A DNA stretch of 64,000 nucleotides from Clostridiales bacterium (lineage in GTDB: Bacteria; Bacillota; Clostridia; Lachnospirales; WQUN01), in contig JAISVZ010000047.1 of assembly GCA_031271295.1 (NCBI GenBank), positions 1 to 64,000 on the forward strand, in the 5' to 3' direction. The stretch's first letter is position 1; every line of letters starts with the position of its first letter. Position numbers and translations under genes: made by a program. The notes beneath the pieces were generated by a model. The model searched no databases and was not told the origin of the DNA. It saw only the letters and a list, made by a program, of their open reading frames with translations. Shown piece by piece: positions 51,971 through 61,246 of this stretch.

Positions 51971-54625
51971 ATGGGAAAAAAAGTTTTAAGCTTTTGGTTA
52001 GCTGTTGTTATTGCAATTTCGTGCATGGGGTTGCCTACGTACAGCGCTCCCGCATTTGTTCAGCGAGACATAATTTTAATGCTGGACGTATCGGGCAGTA
52101 TGTATGGGGAACCGCTTAATGTATTAGTAGATGCGGCTAAAAGTTTTTGCGAGACGGTTATGAGCAGTGCAGACGATAATCGCATCGGGATTGTAATTTG
52201 GAGTACTGTTCCGCAGTGGATTGATTTTACAAGTAATACTTCAAGCTTGATTAGCGCCATCGACACGATAAATAGTCCGGGCTATGATGTGGGGTGGGGC
52301 ACCGATATAGGAGCAGCGCTGGAACTTGCCAATGGAAGAATGGATTTAAGCAGTCGTGATTCGTCTATAAAGAGTATTGTGCTTATGACGGATGGATTTC
52401 CGGAACACGGCATTTTTACTACTACAGGAAGGTATGATTCGTCTGATCATCCGCTTTTCGGAAACGCAAACACGGCATATAATATTGCGGCAAATATTAC
52501 GGATTCGTACAATTTGTATACACTTGGGTTCTTTCATAGCCTTGGGGGTGTACATTTAAGTTTTGCTAAAGAGTTCCTATATGATATTCAAAATGCCGGA
52601 TATCACATTGTAACCGACGTTGATGACCTTGAGCCTGTATTTTTTGAAATTGCAGGTGATATAGATCAAGAATATTCCGACGTTACGCCTCCTTTGGCAC
52701 TTTTTGTTGACGCGCCGAGATCGTTAAAAATGAACGAAAATAATACGGCGTATAGGCCTAATCCTTTTGAAATTACTGTTTTCGGGCAAAACGTTTCAAG
52801 CAGTTCCGCAATTAACCCGCAAATAGAACTGGTTTTAGGCGAGGGGCTTAGTATTAACAGCGTTGTGGTATCCCAATCGGCGCTTACCGCTTATCCCGCG
52901 CAGCAGTTATTGGCTTTGGGGGATATTGAACCAGACGGTACTTTTGCGGTTACATGGCAAGTTTCCGTATCCAACGTTCCAGGAAATGCGGATGTTCAAA
53001 TTCCGTATAAGGTGAACGCTACATACAATACCGCTGAAACTAAATCTATACCTATGATACTTAACCTTCCTAAGATTTATGTTCCCGATGGCGGGGGCGG
53101 TACTACGCCTTCGAACCCTAATGTTGTATTCCCGCCTTTTAGTTCGGTAGAGAATAACGGCAATAACTATTGGAACACTTCGGATTACACAGAGGTTAAT
53201 AGAGATCCAAGAACATACGCCCTTGAGGACCCTGCTACTATTTTAAACCTTCCGTATGATGAGTTTAATACTGTAGTGGATGAGGCAAGCGCGGTAAGGC
53301 TTGTTAATAAAGCTATATCGCGCATGAACGAGGAACAAAGGCAATCTTCTGCGGGAATAAACCTTTTAACAAGGTTTGCCGAGGAAGCCATAACGCAAGC
53401 TGCGGAAATGAGAACGACGGACGCTCAAATGTATCTGAACACATCGCAAATAGCGGATTTGGAAGCAAAAGCCGTTTCCGCGAAAAACGCCGTAGCGGCG
53501 GCGCTGACAAATGCCGGAATTGATCCGGGAAGGGAGCTTAACGCAAACGCTCTTATTTCCGTAACGTCGAATAATCAGATATCGTTTAGCATCAACGGAA
53601 TGGCTTTATCAACCGGTCTTAACAATATAAGGGTTGAAAGCAGAGTTACAGGGTTTACCTTAAATCTTGACTTGATGAGGGAATCTTCCGTTGGAATTTT
53701 AGCCTTTGGAGGAAATAGGATATTCAGTAAGAATTTAATGCAGAACATGTATCTTGCGTCTAAGGGATATGTTCCGGGTTTGGCGGATGTTTTTTATGCC
53801 GCTTCTAATTCGCAGGGCACTTCGGCAACGTATACGGTTTCTGTAACTCCGTCTTCAAGCGGCGTATTGGATTTTAAAACATCGGGCAATTTGCCGCAAA
53901 ACGCGGTTAAAATTCAGCTTCCAATTCAGTCCGGCAAAGACCATAATACGCTTGTGGTAGCGGACGAAAGCGGGGAAGCGGTTTTAAGTCAATATAACCC
54001 CGCCACAAACAAAATGGAGGCAAAACCTTCGCAGAACGGGAAATATGTTTTAAAGGAAAATGTTTTGGATTTTTCGGATTTACAGAATACAAGCGCTGAA
54101 ATGAGAACCGCTATAAATTACCTTGCAACTAAAGGCATTATGTACGGTTCGGACGACAGCCAGTTTAACCCGGACGGCGCGGTTACAAGGGCGGAAATTG
54201 CGGCATTTATTGTTAGAAGCGCCGGGCTTTTGGATAATAACGCTAACGGCGGTTTCAGCGACGTTGCGCAATCTAAATGGTATTACGGAGCGGTTGGTTC
54301 GGCTAAACGCATGGGTATAATTTCGGGTATGAGCGCAACCGAATTCGCGCCCGAAGCCGTTGTTTTAAAGGATCAAATAACCGCTATAGTTGCCAGAACA
54401 ACAAAAATGCAGCGCGGTTTTAAAGCTCCTGCGGATATAAACGCCTACTTAGGTAAGTTTACTGATAACGGCGATATTAAGGACTGGGCAAAGGAAGATA
54501 TTTCGCTTGCTGTAAGAGAAAACCTTGTTATAAACAGGGCGGATAAAAAGTTCGTGCCGGCAGACCAAATGACAAGAGGAGAAGCGGCGATTATACTGTA
54601 TCGCTTGTATCATTTAATCTGGTAA
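51971..54625 (+). CDS. S-layer-anchored von Willebrand A domain protein
   Basis: An 884-residue secreted protein. Signal peptide (LSFWLAVVIAISCMGLPTYSA), then a vWA domain at about residues 30-220 with an intact MIDAS: DIILMLDVSGSM, GWGTDIGAALE and IVLMTDGFPEHG. The middle part is a beta-rich region and a helical segment. Three S-layer homology repeats end the protein (about residues 700-884): TAINYLATKGIMYGSDDSQF, FSDVAQSKWYYGAVGSAKRM and ADKKFVPADQMTRGEAAIIL. It should bind secondary cell-wall polymer and display a metal-dependent adhesion domain. It starts 5 bp after the kinase gene; a terminator follows, closing the locus. Such proteins can be pilus tip or adhesion factors. Confidence 0.92.
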   Translation: MGKKVLSFWLAVVIAISCMGLPTYSAPAFVQRDIILMLDVSGSMYGEPLNVLVDAAKSFCETVMSSADDNRIGIVIWSTVPQWIDFTSNTSSLISAIDTINSPGYDVGWGTDIGAALELANGRMDLSSRDSSIKSIVLMTDGFPEHGIFTTTGRYDSSDHPLFGNANTAYNIAANITDSYNLYTLGFFHSLGGVHLSFAKEFLYDIQNAGYHIVTDVDDLEPVFFEIAGDIDQEYSDVTPPLALFVDAPRSLKMNENNTAYRPNPFEITVFGQNVSSSSAINPQIELVLGEGLSINSVVVSQSALTAYPAQQLLALGDIEPDGTFAVTWQVSVSNVPGNADVQIPYKVNATYNTAETKSIPMILNLPKIYVPDGGGGTTPSNPNVVFPPFSSVENNGNNYWNTSDYTEVNRDPRTYALEDPATILNLPYDEFNTVVDEASAVRLVNKAISRMNEEQRQSSAGINLLTRFAEEAITQAAEMRTTDAQMYLNTSQIADLEAKAVSAKNAVAAALTNAGIDPGRELNANALISVTSNNQISFSINGMALSTGLNNIRVESRVTGFTLNLDLMRESSVGILAFGGNRIFSKNLMQNMYLASKGYVPGLADVFYAASNSQGTSATYTVSVTPSSSGVLDFKTSGNLPQNAVKIQLPIQSGKDHNTLVVADESGEAVLSQYNPATNKMEAKPSQNGKYVLKENVLDFSDLQNTSAEMRTAINYLATKGIMYGSDDSQFNPDGAVTRAEIAAFIVRSAGLLDNNANGGFSDVAQSKWYYGAVGSAKRMGIISGMSATEFAPEAVVLKDQITAIVARTTKMQRGFKAPADINAYLGKFTDNGDIKDWAKEDISLAVRENLVINRADKKFVPADQMTRGEAAIILYRLYHLIW

Positions 54626-54633
54626 TAAATTAA

Positions 54634-54677
54634 AGAGGCTGTTGCGGCCATCATAAAATGGTGGCCGCAGGCCTTTT
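54634..54677 (+). terminator. Terminator closing the secretion locus
   Basis: An imperfect long hairpin with GCGGCCATCA pairing to TGGTGGCCGC and outer AGGC/GCCT pairs, followed by six T residues, 10 bp after the vWA gene stop. Confidence 0.85.
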
Positions 54678-54724
54678 TTGCGTGTAACAAACAAAGAAAA
54701 AAACCGAACGGGAGAGAAACTGAA

Positions 54725-56596
54725 ATGGCGGGGACGTTAAAATGCAAATTATGCGGTGCGAACATTACCGAAACAATGAAATTTTGCGGGTTCTGCGGAG
54801 CTTCGACGAAAAAGACTGTAGTGCCGAACAGTTCTGATTCGGTGAATATAGGTATGTACGATCATAGAGGAATTAAAAATAAAGGGAATAAATTTAAAAT
54901 ACTTACAACATTATTGCTTTCGGCTGCACTTTTTTCGGTTATTGCAGCATTTGTGATTTATTTAGGCAAACCTGCAGAGCAGGAACGCAATAAACGTGAT
55001 GATGAAATTGTGCGAGTGGAAAACAGCGATGAAGCAGATTCCAAGAATAGAAATAAGGCAGATAGTGACGGTTATTTTGGGAATCAAGCATTAATCCATG
55101 ATTCAAACCAGTTGACAGGCTTGTTTGAATCTGCTAAGTATGAGCGTTATAAATCTGGCGCTTTCATTACACAGTTAAAAGAACGTGTTGCTATTTCTAA
55201 TGTGGGTGAAGAAGTGATTTATATTGACGGCTCACTAATTAGCAAAGCGTATAACCTTTATTCAAACAAGGCAGCATTTTTAATTTCTGAAAGAACAGAC
55301 ATCTATTACAATAAAAGTACATTATACTTTGTTGATAACGAGCTTCAGATTATAGACGAGGAAGTTGAAAAATGCTGGATTTCTGCATCCGGTAATGCGA
55401 TAGCTTATTTAAAAAAGTATGATCCGAGTAATAATTCAGCAGAACTTTGGTTTTATTCCAACGGAATTAGAAGCTTTATAACATCAGATTTTTGCAATAA
55501 TGAGGTTTGCTTTATTTCTCCAAATGGCAGTACGATTTGCTACACAACCTACGATGGAGAAGATTATTGCGGCTTTGTGTGGGACGGTCAAGAATATGAA
55601 TTGGGGGCAGAGTGTTGGCCGATAGCCGTTTCGGATGGAGCAAAGTATATTTACTATTATCAGAATTATTATCAGAATCAATTTAAACGCATTTTATATG
55701 TGCAAGAAGGGGAAAACTTCGACGATAGAGAAGAAATTGGAGAATTTTACAAAGGTGAATTTACGTTTAACCGGGATTTGTCACAAGTAATTGTTGCGAC
55801 CGGCGAAGAGGTTTACATAAGCAGAAACGGCGGGTCAAAGGAGCCGTTGTACGGTTGGGTATTTAGTCTAATTGTTCCCAACGGAACTGCAAGACAGAAT
55901 TATTTTGAAGGTGATAATTCAATACAATTGTATTCTGTTTCGAGTTTTGCAAATTGCCTTTATTATGAAAACTCAGTTTTTGAAAATCGAACAAATAATC
56001 CAACCCAATTCATATTCGAAATTATAAGCATAAACAGCATGTATGAAGCAAATAGCATTGCAGACTATGTAACAAGCAATTTTAACGTCAATAGTAGTAA
56101 TGTCTTATCTGCTGCGGGAAGTTTTTACCTTGCAGATAATGCCAAAACTTTAACCTATATTCGATTGGGTAGTATTTTTAAGGCAAATGAAATATTTGAA
56201 AACACGGAGCCTGAGGTAATTGTTTCAGAAGGTGTTCGATGCTTTGTTGCGGTTGATGATGGAAGTGCCGTGTTTTTTGTGGATAATGAAAATAAGCTTA
56301 ACTATCAAAAAGGAAAGCAAAAACCTGTTATTGTATCCGACACAATAAATTACGAGCCTAAAGAGGGTTTAATAAACAATATATTTAACGGTAATACAAT
56401 TTATTACGAAAGCGATGGAAGTTTGTATTTTTCGAATGGAGGAAGTGGGAAGTATGTTTCAGGCATTGAGGGGGAGGTTATTTCCTTAAGCGTGAGTTTA
56501 GACAGAATAATTGTTAAGGTTAAAAACAATGGCGATATTTATCAGTATTATTCGGAAGACGGAGAAAATTTCAAGCTGTTAGGCAGATTAGTTTAA
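54725..56596 (+). CDS. Zinc-ribbon membrane protein with extracellular propeller-like domain (module A)
   Basis: A 623-residue protein. A double-CxxC zinc ribbon opens it (CKLCGANITETMKFCGFCGA). A membrane helix follows at about residues 61-80 (LTTLLLSAALFSVIAAFVIY), then a long outside region of repeated blade-like segments (YIDGSLISKAYNLYSNKAAF, CWISASGNAIAYLKKYD, YISRNGGSKEPLYGW, ALTYIR-type strands). It is a paralogue of the protein encoded at 59556, with which it shares the Zn ribbon, CWISASGNA and ISRNGG motifs. The ribosome binding site is ACGGGAG. Function unknown. Inside the cell the ribbon may bind a partner; the extracellular part looks like a sensor or scaffold. Confidence 0.7.
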   Translation: MAGTLKCKLCGANITETMKFCGFCGASTKKTVVPNSSDSVNIGMYDHRGIKNKGNKFKILTTLLLSAALFSVIAAFVIYLGKPAEQERNKRDDEIVRVENSDEADSKNRNKADSDGYFGNQALIHDSNQLTGLFESAKYERYKSGAFITQLKERVAISNVGEEVIYIDGSLISKAYNLYSNKAAFLISERTDIYYNKSTLYFVDNELQIIDEEVEKCWISASGNAIAYLKKYDPSNNSAELWFYSNGIRSFITSDFCNNEVCFISPNGSTICYTTYDGEDYCGFVWDGQEYELGAECWPIAVSDGAKYIYYYQNYYQNQFKRILYVQEGENFDDREEIGEFYKGEFTFNRDLSQVIVATGEEVYISRNGGSKEPLYGWVFSLIVPNGTARQNYFEGDNSIQLYSVSSFANCLYYENSVFENRTNNPTQFIFEIISINSMYEANSIADYVTSNFNVNSSNVLSAAGSFYLADNAKTLTYIRLGSIFKANEIFENTEPEVIVSEGVRCFVAVDDGSAVFFVDNENKLNYQKGKQKPVIVSDTINYEPKEGLINNIFNGNTIYYESDGSLYFSNGGSGKYVSGIEGEVISLSVSLDRIIVKVKNNGDIYQYYSEDGENFKLLGRLV

Positions 56597-56672
56597 ATTT
56601 TTCAAAGGCAGATTTTAGTGATTTTATAGTTTTTGTATCTCTCTCAACTATCCCAAATTGCCGTAATGATAA

Positions 56673-56701
56673 TTGTTTTTTGGAGAGTTCGGCGATATAA
56701 T
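56673..56701 (+). promoter_or_regulatory. Promoter upstream of the module B gene
   Basis: TTGTTT at 56673-56678, 17 bp, TATAAT at 56696-56701. It precedes a small reading frame at 56732 and the zinc-ribbon gene at 56828. The rest of 56597-56672 shows nothing else. Confidence 0.6.
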
Positions 56702-56731
56702 GTGTCTATTATGCACAAAGGAGAGGCTTTT

Positions 56732-56803
56732 ATGCTTTACGCCCAAAAATCAGGGCGGCAATGGACATACAGTTTCAGCTACGAGAGAGAGAAAAAACTG
56801 TAA
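56732..56803 (+). CDS. Possible 23-residue leader peptide
   Basis: ATG at 56732, seven bases after AAAGGAGAGG, opens a 23-codon frame (MLYAQKSGRQWTYSFSYERE, then KKL) ending at TAA 56801. It lies between a good promoter and the gene at 56828. The strong ribosome binding site argues for translation. No homologue can be judged at this size; it may be a leader peptide. Confidence 0.35.
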   Translation: MLYAQKSGRQWTYSFSYEREKKL

Positions 56804-56827
56804 TATGAATCAGGAGAGGGATTTATT

Positions 56828-58945
56828 ATGACATGCATTCATTGTGGGGAACAATTATCGGAAGACTTTGCTTTTTGCACCAACTGCGGTAATAAAATTG
56901 AAAAAGCAACCGCCGGGGAGGATTTTATTTCTGCCTTTCCGGATACCACAGAAGTGGAACCGGAAGACGCACACGAAGAAACACACAGGGAAGCATCCAA
57001 GGAAGCAGCCAAGGAATCGTATGAAGAACTGCCCAAAGAATTGCCCAAAGAATTGCCCAAAGAAATGCCCAAAGAACCCCAGGAGGAGCCTGCCGTTTAC
57101 TATTTGCCGCCAGCCGCCGCGCCGCCGGATGCCCGGCGGAAATACGAACCAGCACCGCAGGAGGAAGCCGATGTTAAAAAAACTCGGCGCGGCAGTGGGG
57201 CGCGTATAGTAGGCTCCTTTTTTCGAGGTGTTTTTTCTGTTGTTTTGGGCGTTTTTTTATTTGCCTTTGCAACCTCGCTTGCCTTGCTTTTAACGTTAAG
57301 GCTTGCAAGCATTTCTGAAATTGTTGCCGAAGCTGATATTGCGGCAATATTTGAGAGGTGTGGCTTAAGCGAAAAAATGGTTCTGGAAGCGAACAGTTCC
57401 ATGATTTTGGGCAGAGAAATTGACGAAGACGATATTTATAATTTTTTAAACCGCGAAACGGTGCTTAATGAAATTGGCGCAGTTGCCGGAATGTACGCCG
57501 TATCCGCCGCAGAAGGAGACTACGGGTATCATCCCACAAACAAAGAAGCTTTAAGGTTTATAAAAAACATTTCCCCCGATATCCAAAAAGAAATAGATTA
57601 CGAACTGTCGGATTATGACTATGAAATGGCGGAGTATTTTCTAAGCGAAAATGGCACTATGCGCACGCTTAGTTTAGAAAATATTTTATATAGCGCCAAT
57701 GTTAATTTTGCGATTCCGTATGTTTTGTTTTCCGTTTACTCAATAATAATTGCATCCGTTTTGTGCTTTTGGATGATAATTAATATGTTTTTCCTCCACA
57801 GAAAGAGAATACGCGCGGCTTTTATAAATATAGGCGTGCCGCTTTTATTGGGCGGCGTGGCTTTAGTTGCCTCTTCGTTAATATTTGATCTTTTGTCGAA
57901 TATATTAGGCGGCGATGTTTTTTATGTAACAGCCCGTTTAACCGAAGGGCTTAGTTCGGCTTTGCTTTTCCCAAGCTTGATACTGGGCGCGGCGGCTGTG
58001 GTTGCTTTTATGGTTTACGCAGTTATAAGTTTAGTTCGTAAAAACCGGACAAGAGAAATTAAAGAAAGATCGGGCTTGCGTTTTGTGGGTTTTGCTTTTA
58101 ATACGGTTTGTATCATCATATTAGGAGTTTTAACTCTTGTTTGTGTGCAAGGTATACCGGAAATGAATGAAAGAAGGCAAAGCGCCGCAATAGAGGCGGC
58201 GCAAGCGGATACCGAAACGGATTTAGCCGCCGTTGCGGATATAACGGATACGGAGCAAGCCGCAAGTACAGAGGTTCAGGAACCGGAAGCCATTTTCAGC
58301 GGAACCAATAGTGCCGTAGATTCCGCGCCTGCCGGAAGCGTAATAATACTCGCGCCCGCCGCACCCGCAAATCCTGAGCCGGAGTTCGTACCCGCTATGC
58401 AAGATCCCGTACTTGCCGTGCCGGAGCCAGAACCTGGTGCGCCAAGGCCCGCGCCTACACCGCTTTTTGCGGAATATAAAAGCTCGTCGTCGGTTTTACC
58501 CAACCAAAAGGATGCAACAGGAGCGGAATTTACATATGATGCAAGCAATGCTTTTGATAACAACCCCTATACCGCCTGGTGTGAGGGGGTTTCCGGTACA
58601 GGTATAGGCGAGTGGATCCAAGCAGATTTTTCCGAGGAAGTGCTTATTACGGAAATATTTATTAAAAACGGTTATTGGTCCTCTTCTACGCTGATGAAGC
58701 GAAACGGGCGGATAAAAACTTTGCGCGTTATTTTTTCGGACGGTTCCTATGACACGTTTATGCTAACGGATCCGGTTGCTAACAATTATGAGTTAATGAC
58801 CTTAGCAATCGGAGAAAAATTAATTCTTTCAAGCGAGCGCAAAACGTCTTTTGTCCGGTTGGAGATTGTAGATGCCATCAACGGCACGCACTGGCACGAC
58901 ACATGTGTTACGGATATTATATTTTACGGATATACCGGGGAGTAA
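56828..58945 (+). CDS. Zinc-ribbon multi-pass membrane protein with discoidin-like C-terminal domain (module B)
   Basis: A 705-residue protein. N-terminal zinc ribbon (CIHCGEQLSEDFAFCTNCGN), an acidic linker with ELPK/EMPK repeats at about residues 67-84, and a membrane helix near 137-160. An outside helical domain follows (SEIVAEADIAAIFERCGLSE), then four more membrane helices. The C-terminus, about residues 545-705, is a discoidin/NADase-type glycan-binding-like fold: YDASNAFDNNPYTAWCEGVS, GEWIQADFSEEVLITEIFIK, RIKTLRVIFSDGS. It is the paralogue of the protein encoded at 61247. AGGAGAGGG precedes the ATG. Likely a carbohydrate-sensing or wall-binding membrane protein; substrate unknown. Confidence 0.75.
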   Translation: MTCIHCGEQLSEDFAFCTNCGNKIEKATAGEDFISAFPDTTEVEPEDAHEETHREASKEAAKESYEELPKELPKELPKEMPKEPQEEPAVYYLPPAAAPPDARRKYEPAPQEEADVKKTRRGSGARIVGSFFRGVFSVVLGVFLFAFATSLALLLTLRLASISEIVAEADIAAIFERCGLSEKMVLEANSSMILGREIDEDDIYNFLNRETVLNEIGAVAGMYAVSAAEGDYGYHPTNKEALRFIKNISPDIQKEIDYELSDYDYEMAEYFLSENGTMRTLSLENILYSANVNFAIPYVLFSVYSIIIASVLCFWMIINMFFLHRKRIRAAFINIGVPLLLGGVALVASSLIFDLLSNILGGDVFYVTARLTEGLSSALLFPSLILGAAAVVAFMVYAVISLVRKNRTREIKERSGLRFVGFAFNTVCIIILGVLTLVCVQGIPEMNERRQSAAIEAAQADTETDLAAVADITDTEQAASTEVQEPEAIFSGTNSAVDSAPAGSVIILAPAAPANPEPEFVPAMQDPVLAVPEPEPGAPRPAPTPLFAEYKSSSSVLPNQKDATGAEFTYDASNAFDNNPYTAWCEGVSGTGIGEWIQADFSEEVLITEIFIKNGYWSSSTLMKRNGRIKTLRVIFSDGSYDTFMLTDPVANNYELMTLAIGEKLILSSERKTSFVRLEIVDAINGTHWHDTCVTDIIFYGYTGE

Positions 58946-58984
58946 ATATTCTAAAAAAATCACTATGAAATTCTCAATTTACAC

Positions 58985-59013
58985 TTGAATTTTGGTAAAG
59001 TGTGATAGATAAT
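58985..59013 (+). promoter_or_regulatory. Promoter upstream of the small zinc-ribbon gene
   Basis: TTGAAT at 58985-58990, 17 bp, GATAAT at 59008-59013. The surrounding 44 bp closely resemble 23214-23257 near the recombinase gene, including the downstream TGTTNTTGTT, suggesting a shared promoter type. Confidence 0.55.
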
Positions 59014-59072
59014 GTTGTTGTTCGTTTTAAAAATACAAAAAATTTTATGTATTGAAAGGAGAAGGGATTTTA

Positions 59073-59522
59073 ATGGCGTTTTTAGACAAGATAACAAAGG
59101 CAACTCAGGATGTGGTGCGCGGCGCGAAGGATCTTACGGATACCGCACGCCAAAATTCGCTTATTGCGGAGGAAGAGAAACAAATTTTAAACCTTTATAC
59201 GCAAATAGGTAAGCTTTACTTCGAAGCGGGAGAGTTCGACCCTGAAACACCTATTGGAAGGCTGTGCACCGCTCTTAGCGCGGCAAAAGCGCGAATCGCA
59301 AAATATCAGGAGGAAATTCGGCAAATTAAGGGAACTAAAAAGTGCCCAAATTGCGGCGAAAACATTCCCCTTTCATCGGCTTTTTGCGGTGTTTGCGGAA
59401 CCAAAATTGAGGTTACACCCGAGCCCGAGGCGGCGCCGGAGGCACAAAAGAAGTTTTGCAAGGCTTGCGGCGCGGAACTTGGAGAGGGTCTTTTTTGCAT
59501 GTCGTGCGGTCAAAAGCAATAA
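59073..59522 (+). CDS. Small double zinc-ribbon protein
   Basis: A 149-residue soluble protein. An N-terminal helical region (MAFLDKITKATQDVVRGAKD, SLIAEEEKQILNLYTQIGKL) of about 90 residues is typical of Firmicutes zinc-ribbon proteins with a coiled-coil head. Two CxxC-x-CxxC ribbons follow: CPNCGENIPLSSAFCGVCG and CKACGAELGEGLFCMSCG. The ATG at 59073 follows AAAGGAGAAGGG; the start at 59052 overlaps this ribosome binding site. It sits between the two copies of the duplicated module pair and probably works with them. Molecular function unknown. Confidence 0.8.
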   Translation: MAFLDKITKATQDVVRGAKDLTDTARQNSLIAEEEKQILNLYTQIGKLYFEAGEFDPETPIGRLCTALSAAKARIAKYQEEIRQIKGTKKCPNCGENIPLSSAFCGVCGTKIEVTPEPEAAPEAQKKFCKACGAELGEGLFCMSCGQKQ

Positions 59523-59555
59523 ATTAAATTACAACTAAGCGGAGGGGTTCGAGAT

Positions 59556-61151
59556 ATGGCGGAGGTAAGAAAGTGTAAATTATGCGGGGCGAGTGTTCCC
59601 GCAAACATGAAATTTTGTGCTTCTTGCGGCACTGCGATTGAAGAGGCGGAACCTGTAAAAAGTGAGAGTTCCCCCGTCGCAGATGCTTCGGCGGTACTGG
59701 AAGGCGTAAAAAAACAGGCTGTTAAGGCGCAAAAATTTATTAAGCCGGCAATTTTTGTTGTTGCCGCTGTTGTTATTGTTGCGGTTTTGGCTAATGTTAT
59801 AAAACCCGCTAAGTATGAAAAGGTTAAAGGCGGGGTTAATATGGTTCAGTCTGACGACCGCGTTGCTTTTTATAAAAACGGCAAAAACACAGGTTATGTT
59901 GACGGCTATTATCAAAACTTAATTTATAGTCTTAACTCAAGCAAAATGGCGGCTTTGATAAGTGAAGATATTGGCGGCGGCAGTGATGGTTATTCATTGT
60001 ACCTTATTGACGCTAAAGCCGAACTTATAGACGAAGAAGTTTATAAATGCTGGATTTCCGCGTCGGGCAACGCTGTAGCCTATGTTAAAGAATTTGATTA
60101 TAGCGAGGATACCGCTGAATTGTGGCTGCATAAAGGCGGGAAGGAAACCTTGATAACGTCGGAACTTTTGCGCGACTCAGCTTGTTTCGTATCTCCAAAC
60201 GGAGGCACGGTATGTTATACCGCTGTTAATGATGATGATGAGCATATAGGTATTGTTTGGGACGGCAAAGAAAATGAACTGGGAGAGAATTATACCCCTG
60301 TTGCGGTTGCGGATGGTATGAAGTATGTTTATTATACAAATGACAACGGTGTTTTGTATGTGCAAAAAGGGAAAAACAGCGAAAACAGAGAAAGGCTTGG
60401 AGAAACTTACAGCAGCGGTATTTCGGTCAACAGGGATTTGTCCCAAATAGTTTTCTCATCGGTCAGTGAGACATACATAAGCAGAAACGGCGGGGAAAAA
60501 GAAGAGTTGTCCGGAAATGTCATGATTTTTATTTTTCCGGATGGCACTGCCGCTCGGCGTAATGACGATGGTATACAATTATACGGCATTTCAAATTTTG
60601 CTAATACATTTTATCAGGGTTACGAAGGTATTGTATACATAAACGGTAAGTATGAAGCGAACAGCGTAGTAAGAGGAGCAGAAAATGTTATGCTTGCGGA
60701 CGATGGCAAAACCTTAACCTATATTCGAAACGGCGATATTTATAAGGTTAACGGTATGTCTAAAAACGCGGAGCCCGAAGAAATAGTTTCGAACGATGCC
60801 GAACGTTTTACCGCTGTTAGTAACGGCAGCGCCGTATTTTTCGTTAACGAAGACGATGAGCTTTATTATCAAAAGGGAAAAGGAAAACCTGTTTTGATAT
60901 CCGAGGATGTGGAGTTCGGACAGTACGGTAGTGCGCAAGGCTCTTTATTTAAGGGCGATACGCTTTTTTACATCAGTGACGATGAACTGTATTTTTCAAG
61001 CGGCGGGAAAGGGAAAGCCGTTTCGGGTATTGAAGGTGACGTAAGCTACGTAGGTGCCGGTGTAAGCGGAGTAACAGTGTACGCCGATGACGGCGGCGAT
61101 TCGCTTCGCTACTTTTCGGGCGACGGCAAAAAATTTACATTGTTGGAGTAA
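59556..61151 (+). CDS. Zinc-ribbon membrane protein with extracellular propeller-like domain (module A')
   Basis: A 531-residue paralogue of the protein encoded at 54725. Zinc ribbon CKLCGASVPANMKFCASCGT, then a membrane helix (FIKPAIFVVAAVVIVAVLAN, about residues 66-85). Repeated beta blades follow, sharing CWISASGNAVAYVKEF, SPNGGTVCYTAV, TYISRNGGEKEEL and TLTYIRNGDIYKV with the paralogue. It is shorter by about 90 residues because several loops are reduced. GGAGGGG precedes the ATG. It follows the small zinc-ribbon gene by 33 bp and precedes module B'. Confidence 0.72.
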   Translation: MAEVRKCKLCGASVPANMKFCASCGTAIEEAEPVKSESSPVADASAVLEGVKKQAVKAQKFIKPAIFVVAAVVIVAVLANVIKPAKYEKVKGGVNMVQSDDRVAFYKNGKNTGYVDGYYQNLIYSLNSSKMAALISEDIGGGSDGYSLYLIDAKAELIDEEVYKCWISASGNAVAYVKEFDYSEDTAELWLHKGGKETLITSELLRDSACFVSPNGGTVCYTAVNDDDEHIGIVWDGKENELGENYTPVAVADGMKYVYYTNDNGVLYVQKGKNSENRERLGETYSSGISVNRDLSQIVFSSVSETYISRNGGEKEELSGNVMIFIFPDGTAARRNDDGIQLYGISNFANTFYQGYEGIVYINGKYEANSVVRGAENVMLADDGKTLTYIRNGDIYKVNGMSKNAEPEEIVSNDAERFTAVSNGSAVFFVNEDDELYYQKGKGKPVLISEDVEFGQYGSAQGSLFKGDTLFYISDDELYFSSGGKGKAVSGIEGDVSYVGAGVSGVTVYADDGGDSLRYFSGDGKKFTLLE

Positions 61152-61189
61152 ATAAAAGATAGCGGAAGAGATTCGAATAAGCATATATC

Positions 61190-61221
61190 GCCTTCCGGCG
61201 CAAAAAACCGCGCCGGAAGGC
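61190..61221 (+). terminator. Perfect 12-bp GC-rich hairpin before module B'
   Basis: GCCTTCCGGCGC at 61190-61201 pairs exactly with 61210-61221 across an 8-nt loop. No T run follows, so it may pause, process or stabilise RNA rather than terminate. Confidence 0.5.
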
Positions 61222-61246
61222 TTATGTCCGAGAAGGGGGATATTTT

